Shown: positions 1 to 10,708 of the stretch, in pieces
Numbering within the stretch: position 1 is the stretch's first letter
How the letters are laid out: each line of letters begins with the position of its first letter
Assembly (NCBI GenBank): GCA_951799425.1
Contig: OX637403.1
Span: forward strand, 24,890,811-24,954,810
Direction of reading: 5' to 3'
DNA from: Ilex aquifolium
Lineage: Eukaryota; Streptophyta; Magnoliopsida; Aquifoliales; Aquifoliaceae
DNA length: 64,000 bases
Made by a program: the position numbers and the translations under genes
Notes under the pieces: model-generated
Database searches by the model: none
What the model saw: the letters and a program-made list of their open reading frames with translations, nothing else
What the model was told of the DNA's origin: nothing

Positions 1-299
1 AATTTAATTAAATGTTTTTCTCCCTAGATTCTGCAATCACTCCCAGTTTTTTCTTGTAACCATCTACTTTATTATTGGAATCTGCGACACTCTAACAGTG
101 TTATGTAGGTCTGGATCCTGGTCACCTTCCTCCTTGTGGTCATCTTCAATCCCTTCCTCTGCATTTCCATTTTCAGATTAGATTTGGCCAATTAGAAATC
201 TTAATTGTGATTGCAGCTTTGGCCTTCTGAGATTTTTCATCACAATTCCAGCAAAGCCAGAAGCTGATCTCAAATTCACTTCTGCTCAAGTCAAGTGTT

Positions 300-950
300 G
301 CATTGGTGAAGCCTTAGGTAGAGGTCATGCGGAGCTGGTTTGATTGACGAGGATGGGAAAGTTGATCCTTTGAAGGGACATTTACCTTCATTCCCTAGTA
401 GCATGCAAAAGCATTGTTACTGACAAGTTTTGAGGCTTATGCATTTTGGGTTTAGGCTTGATATCTCATTGAACGCCTTCGATGGATGTTCCAATGGGTT
501 GTCGACCAGTCCAATCTTTGCTGTTTGAAAGACATTGGAAACGTGCTTAATATTCAGCAACGGTTGATGTTTGCTGAAGTTTAGAAATCTTGGCATGTAC
601 ACCTATATAGCCTCAAGGTCTATAGCGCATCATTAGACCATCCATAAATTGGTCCCAGTCTTGTGGTCCTGAGTCAGCTCGAACCAGTCGTACCCCAACA
701 TATCCTCACCAAGTTTAATGGATTCAATTTCAAACTTAAGATCTTTAGCCGTTTGAAGAAACCGGAAGTACCTTTTTGCCCTTGAGATCCAGCCCATAGG
801 ATCACCTTCCTCAAAACGGGAAATTTACATTCATGGAAAATCCCGGTCATAGGTGGCTCATTTTCGTGGACGTGAAGCTTTGTGATTGTTATGATTGATA
901 CGTGTTCGACACGACTAGAAATATCCTGAATAGTGAATTCAGTCAAACAC
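300..950 (-). mobile_element. Ty3/Gypsy-type gag relic (fossil), copy in left unit
   Basis: The minus strand encodes a short stretch with the typical gag N-terminal pattern [17 protein letters not shown]. No protease, reverse transcriptase or LTR ends can be assigned. The relic is old and broken in several places. The same relic sits in the right unit at about 14740-15400, so it predates the CBL10 duplication. Confidence 0.6.
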
Positions 951-1359
951 GACCATGGTTTTTTTTTTTATAAAAAAGATTGTTAACTATTAAGAGGGGT
1001 GTGATTTCTTTATTTTTTGTGTGTTTTTTGTTATGTAACTTATAGACTATGAATGTTAATGGATATAATGATGTTTGACGAAAATTGTGTATATTTATTT
1101 TGATCTATTTTAATTTTAATCAAAAAATTAATATTTGTTGGGTGTTATTATTAATATAATTATAAAATATGCTTTGTTTTTTATATATTATAATTTTATT
1201 ATTCTCTAAAAAAATATAATATTATTTTAATTAGTCTTATGTTTAGCGTACCCGTGTCTTATATTTTTTAATTTTGTCGTATTTCCGTCTCCGTATCCAT
1301 GCTTCCTTGGTTGCTGGCATTGATTACTTTTTCATTCTTTTCTTCATTTCCATTAGTTT

Positions 1360-2125
1360 TGGACGAAGTTGTTTTTTCCGGTCCGTGACAGTTGTGAAAA
1401 ACTAGGGAAGCTATACTTGTTTTTGGAGCCTGAACAACCTGTTGAATATTTTAGAAAATTTCATTCGCTAGTGCCGGTATCTGAGTTAAATGGGTTTGGA
1501 CTTTTGCTATTGAATACAATATATCCTGATTTGTTTGATATGATGCCAAAAACGTGTATGATAAAATGTGGTATAATTTAGAGTTCGGGGGTTTGCAGTT
1601 TTACCCGGCCAACAAAACCCAATGGTTTTTGTTTTGACTCAAATCCATAGCAATTTTGGTAGTAATAATTCTGGTTTATTTCTAGCCTAAATGATCTTTT
1701 TCGAAGATAGGATGGGTAGAGCAAGCAGTCGCCTTTTTTTGTTCTCTAATATCCCTAAAACAGAACTAGGAAACATGCTTGCTTCTTTCTATTATGTTTC
1801 TCCACCATCTAAGTCATTTGATTTAGGTAGGTCCTTATTGATGATTACAGAAGCACTAATTACTTTTAATACTAATGGAAATATTCTTAGAGGTTAGCTT
1901 AGTGGAAACTTTTTATTACAGAACTTTTGCATTTTGACGATGTTGCCGGGGAGTGTTATTTCTCATTTTAATGTATGCTACTTGTAAGGATAAAAACGAT
2001 ATCCCTGTGTGGAATGGATCGTCCCCTTACGATTACTCACATGTGATTAGACATTACCTAGAGGGAGTGAATTGGTTAATTAAAATTATGCACGGACAAA
2101 CCACTAAATTTCAACCTATGTCTAA
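1360..2125 (+). other. Coding-like relic of unknown origin in CBL10a intron 4
   Basis: Plus-strand frames here have protein-like composition, for example [18 protein letters not shown] and [19 protein letters not shown], in a region with no host exon. It is broken into several pieces. It is present in both units (right unit about 15800-16469 continuing at 19081-19200, where a younger LTR element has split it), so it predates the duplication. I do not recognise the family. A fossil of a transposon or of a viral coat-type gene is possible but not shown. Confidence 0.35.
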
Positions 2126-2134
2126 CACAATTAC

Positions 2135-2636
2135 TAGGCCTGTCAATGGAGCGGATTATAATTTAAATCCGAGTCCATTTAACTGGATATGGATTAATAG
2201 TTTAATTTGTTTACCTAAATCCGATTAAGTTTCTTTAAACAGATTTGAATTTGGATACATGTATATCTGATTCGATTAAAATCTAATTATATATATATGT
2301 ATGTATATTTAAGTGAGAGAAATTATTGTATATGCATAGAGATACTTAGTTAGATTCTTAATGAGATTGACATGAAATTAAACAAAAATTATTGAATAAA
2401 ATGATTGATTAATTAAATTAGGTTGCAAGTTAACTTAAATTTGATAAAATTATTAATTTTTTATAAAATTTTGTTGGGATTCAAATTGGATCGGGTAATC
2501 AAATCGGATATTTGATTATTAACGGATGTGGATATGGATTAAGATTTTAAAATCCGTCGGGTAAACAGATCGGATTCGAAACTTGGATTTTTTATCGGAT
2601 TCGGATTTGGATAGATTCGATTCGTTGACAGCCCTA
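2135..2636. mobile_element. hAT-like non-autonomous element (502 bp), left unit
   Basis: Bounded by the 8-bp target repeat ACAATTAC (2127-2134 and 2637-2644). Ends are imperfect inverted repeats of type TAGGSCTGTCAAY. An 8-bp duplication with such ends fits the hAT superfamily. The interior is AT-rich and non-coding. The same insertion is in the right unit (19204-19740). Confidence 0.8.
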
Positions 2637-2639
2637 ACA

Positions 2640-4087
2640 ATTACATTTTCTCAAAATAATTTAGCAATTAACAATTTGAGAACTCCTTTAACAAGGACAA
2701 CCCATTAAGCCCATGATAATTAATGTCATGAATATGTTATCGATTAACACTTAATTACTCACAGCGGTCCCAACCCAAGACAATAGCCCATTATCAAACC
2801 AATATGGATGATATGAACATTCACATAATCATAACATCAAATACATAATGTCCGTGTGTGCTATAAATCACAAGTGTATCAAATAAAACAATAAAAAAAC
2901 ACAGGCGATTTGTTGATGCGGAATCGAGAAAATCACTAGGAACCACTGGGGGTTTACCAAAACCTAATTCATTATCCCATAGTTAATCTACAAGTACTTG
3001 AGTCTTATACTTCAACCAATACTATGATTAGACGCTCATTTCCTTCAATAGATCTCTCAATCGGATACACCCACCGATATCATGGATAGCTTCACTTGAA
3101 CTCGTCGTCGCATTATTCGTTTAGGCCTCGAACACTCGTAGGATGCACACAAGAATCTCGGTGTACACATTCTTCAAGCGGGTTTGGTAGAACCAAACAA
3201 TTTTTTCTTCTCCAATGTGTGATGTTGGATAGGAATTAGAAGATGAGTTTTGGTCTTTTAGATTTAGAAATCAATGGGGAAAAGGTTGAGATCGAAAAGC
3301 TGCTCACAAGTTCTCAAGATTTTTTGATACGTAGAAAATACTCTCAAGAAGCTTACTCAATGATCTCTCAAGGTTTAAAGGTAAGAAATAAGCTCACATG
3401 AAAGATTACCCTAGCTTGGGAAGACTCCTTCTATTTATAGGCTCGGAATAGGGTTTGTCTTGAGGATTAAGAAAACACAAATTCACGAGCAGTGGGAGGG
3501 CGGTGGCTGTTGGAATGAAAAAACAATTCAAACTAAGGCAATAAAGCAAAGATAGCTCGAGCAACCTGAGAACAACCCAGGGGGCGGTCTTTAATGTCCA
3601 CTCGTTCAGTCTTTCCCAATTTTATTCCTAAGTGTTCAGAGACCGCTCTAGTGATGGTTAGCGAGCATAGGGTAGTCGCTACTGATTTTTAAACTATAAA
3701 CTAAGCAAAAACTTGTCCCCTTTAATGTTGCTCAAGTGGGGTCCGATTAATGACTCAAGTCTATATTTCCAAAACATTTTTAAGGTTTAGAAAATTTATT
3801 CTTGAAAAATATCTAGGAGTCATTAACGGAACAATCACCAATTCCATTTTACCTAATCAAACCTAAGTCTAATAAATTAAACCAATGGTATTAAGGTCTC
3901 TAGTCATTATATTTGTCCTAAGTAAGAAGGTGCATACGGATAATCTCTTGACGTAGCTTGAAGTACAATCTCCTCCCTTCAATTGACGCTTTTGAATCTT
4001 TAATGTTGTATCATCATGAGCATTGAATAGGTTGAGATTTACAAAATGACTTCAACAAATTAATCAATTACAAACATGATCCTAACA
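2640..4087 (-). mobile_element. LTR-like repeat (fossil), left unit; boundaries uncertain
   Basis: Read on the minus strand it starts TGTTAGGATCATGTTTG near 4087, an LTR-type start, and has a TATA-like motif CCTATAAATAG near 3438. The other end is unclear, perhaps near 2912. No internal coding region. Possibly a solo LTR. The right unit has a version at about 19741-21800 that is split by a hAT-like insertion. Confidence 0.4.
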
Positions 4088-4322
4088 CTGCTTGCTATGT
4101 AATTGTTATTTTTCCTTTTCTTATTTGTTCTAGTTTCTGAAAACATATAATTGATGCTTAAATCTATTGGCTTACAAGGACTAAATGAATTGGAACACTA
4201 TTCTCCATGATCTGGTATGAATTGCAGTACAACATTTTTTTTCCATTGGTGCTATTTTGCAAGCAGATTACTATCTTATGTAAGTTAGTGTCCTTATCTA
4301 ACTGTTGCTTTTGTTCTTCTAG

Positions 4323-6358
4323 GTTTTTGAACTTTTTGATGAAAAGAGAGATGGTGTCATTGAATTCGAGGAATTTATTCATGCACTCAATGTCTTTCAT
4401 CCCTATGCCCCTATTGAAGAAAAAGTGGATTGTAAGATAACTCAACCAGTTTCCATGTCATACATACAAAGCCATATGATGAATATAAACCATTTGTCCT
4501 ACCTTTCGGATGTCTTGCAGTTGCATTTAGGCTTTATGATCTGAGGCAAACTGGTTTCATTGGGCGAGAAGAAGTGAGTATTCTGCCCTGTAACTATGAT
4601 GCTCCGCAGTTGTTTTGACATCTAATAACCAAGCAAACACATGCTTTAACAAATGTGGGTCTTTCCTGGTTGTCGCAGTGGGCTATAACTTATCTGATTC
4701 TTAAGGCTGCTTGTAGATTTCTGTTTAAACATAGATGCCACAAATAAAGTTGAGCTTTATGCACTATCTTGTTTTATTGGGGGCATTATATTTTTGACTT
4801 CTCTTTTGATGAAATATCCTGTGAGAATAAATGTTTGATTCCATGGTAACCTGATCCTCTTTAACAACAACCTGAACTTGTTAGATATGGGGATCTCAGA
4901 TACTTGTCAAGGAGATGTCCAATTGTGTGTCCCATATTTGACATGCCATTCTTTGCTATGCTTGTGTTCTATGTCAACCAATAGGAATGATGAGATGGAA
5001 AAAATTCTTTAGATTGAACAAAATTTGCATTGGTTGCTGGGGTACCATGGTATGGAATTAATTTTATATGTATACCTGTTGGAGTTTGTATTGAATTTGG
5101 GTTTGTGTGTGTGCAAAGAGAGAGAAGTGAAGTGGAGTGGAAGTCAGATAAACATGATTGCTGAATGCTGATCCCAAAGAAAAATGCATATACTTTTCTT
5201 TCCATCTAATTTCTCAATATCTGAAATCCGACGGTGTTCCATTCGTATTGACAAATTATAAACTGAAGTTCAGAGATCAAAATATTTTGAAAATTAAGCT
5301 ATGAATTAGTTATCCTTATCCCTACATCATAACCGTGTCTATTCTGTAAACTCATGTTTCATAACTTTGATTGTCAGGTTAAGGAAATGGTCATTGCAAT
5401 CCTGCTGGAATCTGAAATGAAGCTATCTGATGAAATTCTTGAGGTTATAATTGACAAGGTATAAGTTTGTATTGCCTGAAGCTCTCCCCGCCCAGCTTTT
5501 CCCAAATAAAAGGAAGAAATAAATAGTAACGACTAGAATTGCATCATTTATGGAGCACATTATAATTGTCAGCTCTTCATCTTTCCAACAGACATTTGTT
5601 GATGCTGATGCTGATGGGGATGGTAAAATCAATAAAGACGAATGGAAGGCTTTTTCTCTTCGGAATCCCACCCTCTTGAGGAACATGACTCTTCCTTATT
5701 TGAAGTATACATTTCCACCCTTCTTCCAATTTTTTCACTTACTCTTTCAATATTTCCATAGCATATGTCTACCATAGTTACATTTCCAGTCTTTCCTTCC
5801 CTTTCTTTTTGTCTTTTTCTATTCAAGTCACGTCAGTCCTCCCCCCTCACACACTCAGACTCGATCCAAAAGGAAAAATCTCCATATAAGTAAGAAGAAC
5901 TAATGTTCCCATAATGGAGACCCCCCTGCTAGATTCATGGCCAGGCCCATATGCTAGGCTACTTAGGTGGTCGCCTAGGGCCCCAAATTTTTTTGAGCCT
6001 CAAATTAATTTTTTAAATCTAGGTGCAATTGAGTCCAATTTTATTTTATGGATCGCAAAAATTTTTTTTTTTAACCCCATGTTCAGTTAAATACAATTCC
6101 CTATTTAGAGCCTCAGCCTCCAATACATTTTTTAGACTTAAGAGTCAACTGAACCAATTTTATTTTATTGATTTAGACCCACAATCAATTAAACTCAAAT
6201 TTTGTTTTTAAGCATATATTGAAGAGGGTGCTCTCTAATTGTCATTTATACACCACATCAACTGTCTTGATTTCACTTTGTGGATAAATTCGTTTACCTC
6301 TAGGGACATTACCACTGCATTTCCAAGCTTTGTTTTCACCACCGAGGTTGAATACTGA
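4323..6358 (+). CDS. CBL10: Calcineurin B-like protein 10, copy a (exons 5-9 only; 5' part outside window)
   Basis: Calcium sensor that binds and activates CIPK protein kinases; CBL10 relatives act in salt tolerance at the plasma membrane or tonoplast. Exons by splice sites and homology to copy b: 4323-4431, 4521-4573, 5378-5458, 5592-5704, 6304-6358. All keep GT-AG borders and frame and encode EF-hands 2-4 plus the C-terminal FPSF motif, whose Ser is a CIPK phosphorylation site in this family. Using copy b numbering, 10 residues differ: D115E, N122D, D145E, E163G, Q169E, D185E, A189V, V215S, N220T, D248Y. E163G removes the acidic side chain at position 9 of EF-hand 3. No stop or frameshift is visible. 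Exons 1-4 are expected left of base 1, because base 1 aligns inside intron 4 of copy b. Whether this copy is expressed cannot be seen. Confidence 0.9.
5936..6207. mobile_element. hAT-like element, 3' half lost, in CBL10a intron 8
   Basis: Left part of the element seen complete at 23495-24126. The left target repeat GCTAGATT is at 5928-5935. The right half and right target repeat are missing compared with the right unit, so this copy lost about 370 bp after the duplication. Confidence 0.7.
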
Positions 6359-7440
6359 GACTTTGAAGCCCCTCTTACTCAGAGAACCAATTATTACTGA
6401 GCTCTCAGCCTCGTAGACCCATGTGGGCTTCCAACTTCGCTGTATATAGCTTCCAGGTTCTGATGCATATCATAGAAATGCTGCATAATAGCTGCTGATG
6501 GCGAAGGTGACACAAGTCGGGAACTGCAGCAACATTTTTTCCCCTTACTTAAGGTGCTGCAAGCTATAACTTACTCATTTTCATGTATATTATCCATTTT
6601 TCGGAAGCCTTTTGTATTGTAGGAGTTTAGGAACCACTTTTTTAGAAGATGTAAGTAGTGTTGTTGCCCTGGATATTGCATTTGGTTGGAATCATTGGTT
6701 TATATAATTTTTGTAATTAGAGTTGGGAACTGTCATGAATATTTTCGATGGCGTGGATCAATTCATCGACTGGTGTATGCAATGATCAATTGTGAAGGAA
6801 AATTTCTACTCTACCAGTTTTAGGTTAGTGCAAATGCTACTACAGAAACCTTAACAGTCTATTGAGCTGACTTTTCTATCAATAGTCCCCATTCTTCATT
6901 GTACCATCGGTATCTGACTTGTTACTATCGTCTGATCATTACTGAGGTTTTTGTATTTGTTCAATATATAATGATTGAAGTTAATTTGGGTTGATTAATC
7001 CAATCAGTTTGTCGATTGTCAGCAATTATGATGGTTCTAATGATGATCTTGCATGTATTTCGTGCGTATTTCACTGGTGGATGAAGTGTTTGTGTAAAAT
7101 TTGTATGGATACAGATTCTAAACATAATAATAAAGGGAGATCAAAGAAACTTATCAGGTTGAGTAATTACTGTCTTTAAAAATAGATTTCGTCCCTCGGA
7201 GTACGAAGTTTGGTGTAGCAGGACAATGGTGACTACCCTCTAGGAGACAACAGCCGCTTCTTACAAATGTACACTCTTAATGTAAGGAGCCAGGAGTAAC
7301 TTTGACTTGATTAGCCCACAAATTCTAAATATTGTAATGCAAGTAAAGAGATTTTTTTGTTTGGGTCATGATGCAAGTAAAGAGATGAATTATACTTAAC
7401 GTGTATAAAATGAAAAGGAAAAAGGAATAAGCTTTTGGAA
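6359..7440 (+). other. 3' flank of CBL10 copy a
   Basis: Contains the likely CBL10a 3' UTR and downstream sequence, matching 24284-25273 in the right unit. I see no gene here; short open frames have no support. Confidence 0.6.
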
Positions 7441-8686
7441 AACCAGAAATGAAGGCACCTGAGTTGAACATTTGAACTTCACTCAGAAAAATTCTCATCC
7501 AATGTATTTGCAATCAAGTTGTCTCTGTATTAAACCGCTGTGGATATCAGGGAACTAGATCTGACCAAAGGCATTCAAACAAAGGAACAATGATGTGATT
7601 TTAAGAAATAAACTACTAGTTTTGTGGCATGCAGGATATATAGTCTCTGTTTTTTTAAAGAATGACTTGTTTAATGAAAGATTAATCATGTCAACTAAGA
7701 CATAACATAAGACAAACCCATTTTACCCCCTTGTGGTTTCTGGTGGAAGCTCCACTATTCTTCTACTATAGCAACCTATCCTCCCTCTCCTTCTATTTTC
7801 TACTATTTTCTTGTTTCATTCATCATACTACACCACCCAACCTCCTACATCTGTAAATCAAACCTAACCCACAAACATAGCCACCAATCTCCTACTACAA
7901 TCACCAACAATTTCACCTCTTCTCAACTGTGATTCCATCTTTAAATACAAATACCTTCATTTTGATCCTCCTCCACTAAGCCACTTGTATTACCTTCTGT
8001 AGTGCATATCAACTGTTTGAAAAAAAGCCTAATGAACTCATAATCCAGAAGTCTTTTAGAAACAGCTATGGGGGAACTGGACAAGCCACCAGACCAAGCA
8101 AACAAACCACTTCCACACCCTAAACTAAACCCTATACCAAAACCTATACAACCTCTTAGGAATTCCTTACAACAAAATCTCAATTACCTCACTAACCGAT
8201 AATCCGTCTTCACCAGCCAACTAGAAAGGCCTAACTTACAAAATACCCCCCACATTTCCTATTAGAATGCTTTGGTCCCAGGAGTCACCAATAAACTGTT
8301 GTCCAAGGAACCATGGCTTCTAATGCATAGCAAGAAATCAAGGAGAATGACCATGCAAAATAAGGAAAAGCTTGAGATACACTGTAATCTCAAGCAGGCA
8401 AACATCATTTTTTTATCAGTAAGGACCAAGGAGTTTGGAGAAAGAAGGCCAAAGATCAATAACCGTCAGTGAATCTCGCAAAACAAAACCAGTTGAACCT
8501 CAAAGATCATGACCTTGGTGCACCTCTAGAGTGTACAATCAAGCCACAAACATGCCTCCCTACATTGGAGCTAGGAACAACTAGTCTTGGAGATAAGTCT
8601 TCATCCTTTAACACGATAGTTTCTTCTCAAAATCAGTTTGCAGTATTACAAGATGAAGAAAATTGTGAATATACCAAGAAGATCTA
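7441..8686 (-). pseudogene. CGLD27 3' relic in the left duplication unit (intron sequence only)
   Basis: Aligns with CGLD27 introns 3 and 2 (26105-28431). The intervals that hold exon 4 (25274-26104) and exon 3 (26394-26787) in the right unit are both missing here. The sequence ends at 8686 inside CGLD27 intron 2, where homology stops abruptly, which marks the duplication breakpoint. No coding capacity for CGLD27 remains. Confidence 0.75.
8069..8686 (+). mobile_element. LINE ORF1-like (DUF4283-type) fragment, shortened, left unit
   Basis: Matches pieces of 27139-28431. The middle (27352-28052 of the right unit) is missing and replaced by a 26-bp inverted piece at 8291-8316. Non-functional. 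Confidence 0.6.
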
Positions 8687-9214
8687 AGTGATATGTGTGT
8701 TACGCTGATACAAATTTTAAGGAATCTGTGTGTAATATTTCAAATGTAAAAAGATCTGAGTGATTAAACGATAAACATCAAAGAGTTATGGTGTAATTTT
8801 CTCTTTTATAAATGAATAAATTAATTCCCAATGATAGCTAGCTTTACACGCAATCACAACTTTAGAACTACGAATTTTGTGTGCACACAACATTCATTAT
8901 CCACATTATTTTATTCAAGTGCTTTTAATCATTGTTAATTGAAAACTAACCTAATAATTCTTTAACTTTATCATTCTTTTTTTGTTTTATTAACATCTAG
9001 GCATCATTTAAAACAAGAAAGTTTCAATGTCTCAATGTCAAGGCATCATGTTAATAATATGATGCTTACCTTATTATTTGTTTAATATCTCTTTATCTAA
9101 ATTACCCTTTAATTGTGTCATTTATTTTAACTTTATTTTGACTTATTTATCATCCATGTTAATTGATTGTATCATTCTCGAGTTTTATATCAGTCGGACT
9201 CGTGGACACCCCCT

Positions 9215-9437
9215 AAATTAAGAACTCCAACATTATGCTATTAATATGCTCTTGGGTTCGAATCTTGGTAATCCATTAAATGTCATGTTATGAGAAATTT
9301 ATCCTTCATGAATATCCTAGTTTCAGCGTAGATGATTTGTCTTTGACCAGATTAAGGAGATAATTAATTGAAGCGCACGTAAATTAGCCCAGACACTCTG
9401 ATGGTTAAATTGAAAAAATAAATAAAAAAATAAAAAA
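9215..9437 (+). mobile_element. tRNA-derived SINE, copy 1
   Basis: Contains a pol III B-box-like GGTTCGAATCTTG (from about 9253), the family block around CATGAATATCCTAG and GTCTTTGACCAGATTAAGG, and an A-rich tail ending near 9437. Same family as the copies at 46.1, 48.1, 57.2 and 63.9 kb. The A box is degraded. Confidence 0.7.
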
Positions 9438-9439
9438 TT

Positions 9440-9796
9440 GGTGCTATACGGATGACCACTAAATTATATTATCTATGTTAATTAAGTCCGTAAACTAATT
9501 TTTTTTTTTAATCAATTTAGCCCATCAGTTGTGCATTCTGATTTAATGTGACTGTTCTGTCTAAATTTATTGTTATCTTTGACGGACCATCTTAGGTGCA
9601 TATCATGAGTATAGTTTTAACTATCGTAATACTTGAATCACATAATGTGCACATAATGATTTCACTTAAAATTATCAGGAAGGACCACAATAAATTAGAT
9701 TGCATACTTAAGGAGCTGAATTAATACAAAAATTAGTTTATGAACTAAATCGACACAAAATGACATAATTTAGAGGTCATATATGTAGTTATCGCC
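9440..9796. mobile_element. Foldback MITE upstream of CBL10b
   Basis: The first and last about 80 bases are imperfect reverse complements, with the recurring phrase AATTAAGTCCGTAAACTAA and its complement. Non-coding, able to form a long hairpin. Superfamily not assigned, since no clear target repeat was found. Confidence 0.6.
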
Positions 9797-10088
9797 TCCT
9801 AAATGATTAAGATAATTAATCAGAATTCATTTCACAATTAGTGATGATAATGTGATAGACCCGAATATGATGGGACAAGATTAATGTACCCCTAAAAAGG
9901 GTATCCTAGTATCCTACCGTCAATTTTTATAAATTGTAAAACATTTTGAAAAAATAAAAATGATTATAAAAAAGTATACATAATTCTTAAATTTTATTAA
10001 AAAAACTCATAAAATTTGTTATTGAGGTAGATATTATTAGTGGGACCTATTCATCGATCATATGTATTTGGGTTGCAACATTTTTTTT

Positions 10089-10545
10089 AGAATAAATTAT
10101 ATATATAATCTTTAAATTATGACTTTTATGTTAATTAAGTCCTTAAATTTTTTATTTTGTGTTAATTGAGTCATTAAACTCTATAATTTTGTTAATTGAG
10201 ACATTCTGTCTGCTTCTGTTAGAGTATGTCACTCACATGACTATATGACACAAAAAGACAGAGAGCTGAATTGAAACAATTAGAGAATTCAGATGGTCAA
10301 TTGACACAAAAATAGTTCAGGGATTTAAGTGACATAAATGTCATAGTTTGAAGCCATATGCATAGTTTACTCCAATCATTTATGTTACGTGAGTGACACA
10401 CTTCACCACTTTTCGTTAGAAAATCTAATGGATGCCGATAGAAGGATTTAATTGATATAATTAGAGAGTTTAAGGGTTTAATTGACATAAAAAAAATTCA
10501 GAACTTAATTGACACAGTTTGAGGGGTATATGTGTAATTTATTCT
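10089..10545. mobile_element. Long foldback MITE immediately upstream of CBL10b
   Basis: Left end AGAATAAATTATATATATAA and right end TATATGTGTAATTTATTCT are reverse complements that continue inward for roughly 100 bp with mismatches. It ends about 160 bp before the CBL10b ATG, so it may set the upstream limit of the promoter. Confidence 0.65.
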
Positions 10546-10708
10546 TTTTCCTTGTATACAATCCCACACGACACTCTCCGCATTTAGCGTCGTCACTTTA
10601 TTCAAAAACACGTTTATGTTTTGTAGGTAAAAAAGTGCCATTCCAAACGGGGCCTTCGTTTGCCAATGCTTTAGAGAGAGAAAATGTGAGGAGTTGCATC
10701 ACGGCGCC

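Larger units (their letters stand above)
1..4322 (+). other. Intron 4 of CBL10 copy a (3' part), repeat-filled
   Basis: Aligns from base 1 to base 14437 onward of CBL10b intron 4. It holds, in order: a minus-strand gag relic (about 300-950), AT-rich filler, a coding-like relic (about 1360-2120), a hAT-like element (2135-2636) and an LTR-like repeat (about 2640-4087). Two blocks, about 3893-4070 and 4099-4281, are missing from the corresponding place in copy b. The second is flanked by TATGTAA repeats, so it looks like a deletion in copy b. Confidence 0.8.
8687..10708 (+). other. Upstream region of CBL10 copy b
   Basis: No gene seen. It starts at the duplication breakpoint and holds a SINE (about 9215-9437), foldback MITEs (9440-9796 and 10089-10545) and about 160 bp of likely core promoter and 5' leader before the ATG. 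An unambiguous TATA box is not visible. Confidence 0.6.

Noticed and set aside
1360-2125. A firm viral assignment for the coding-like relic
   Set aside because: The resemblance is only an impression; without a profile search I cannot separate it from a transposon or host relic.
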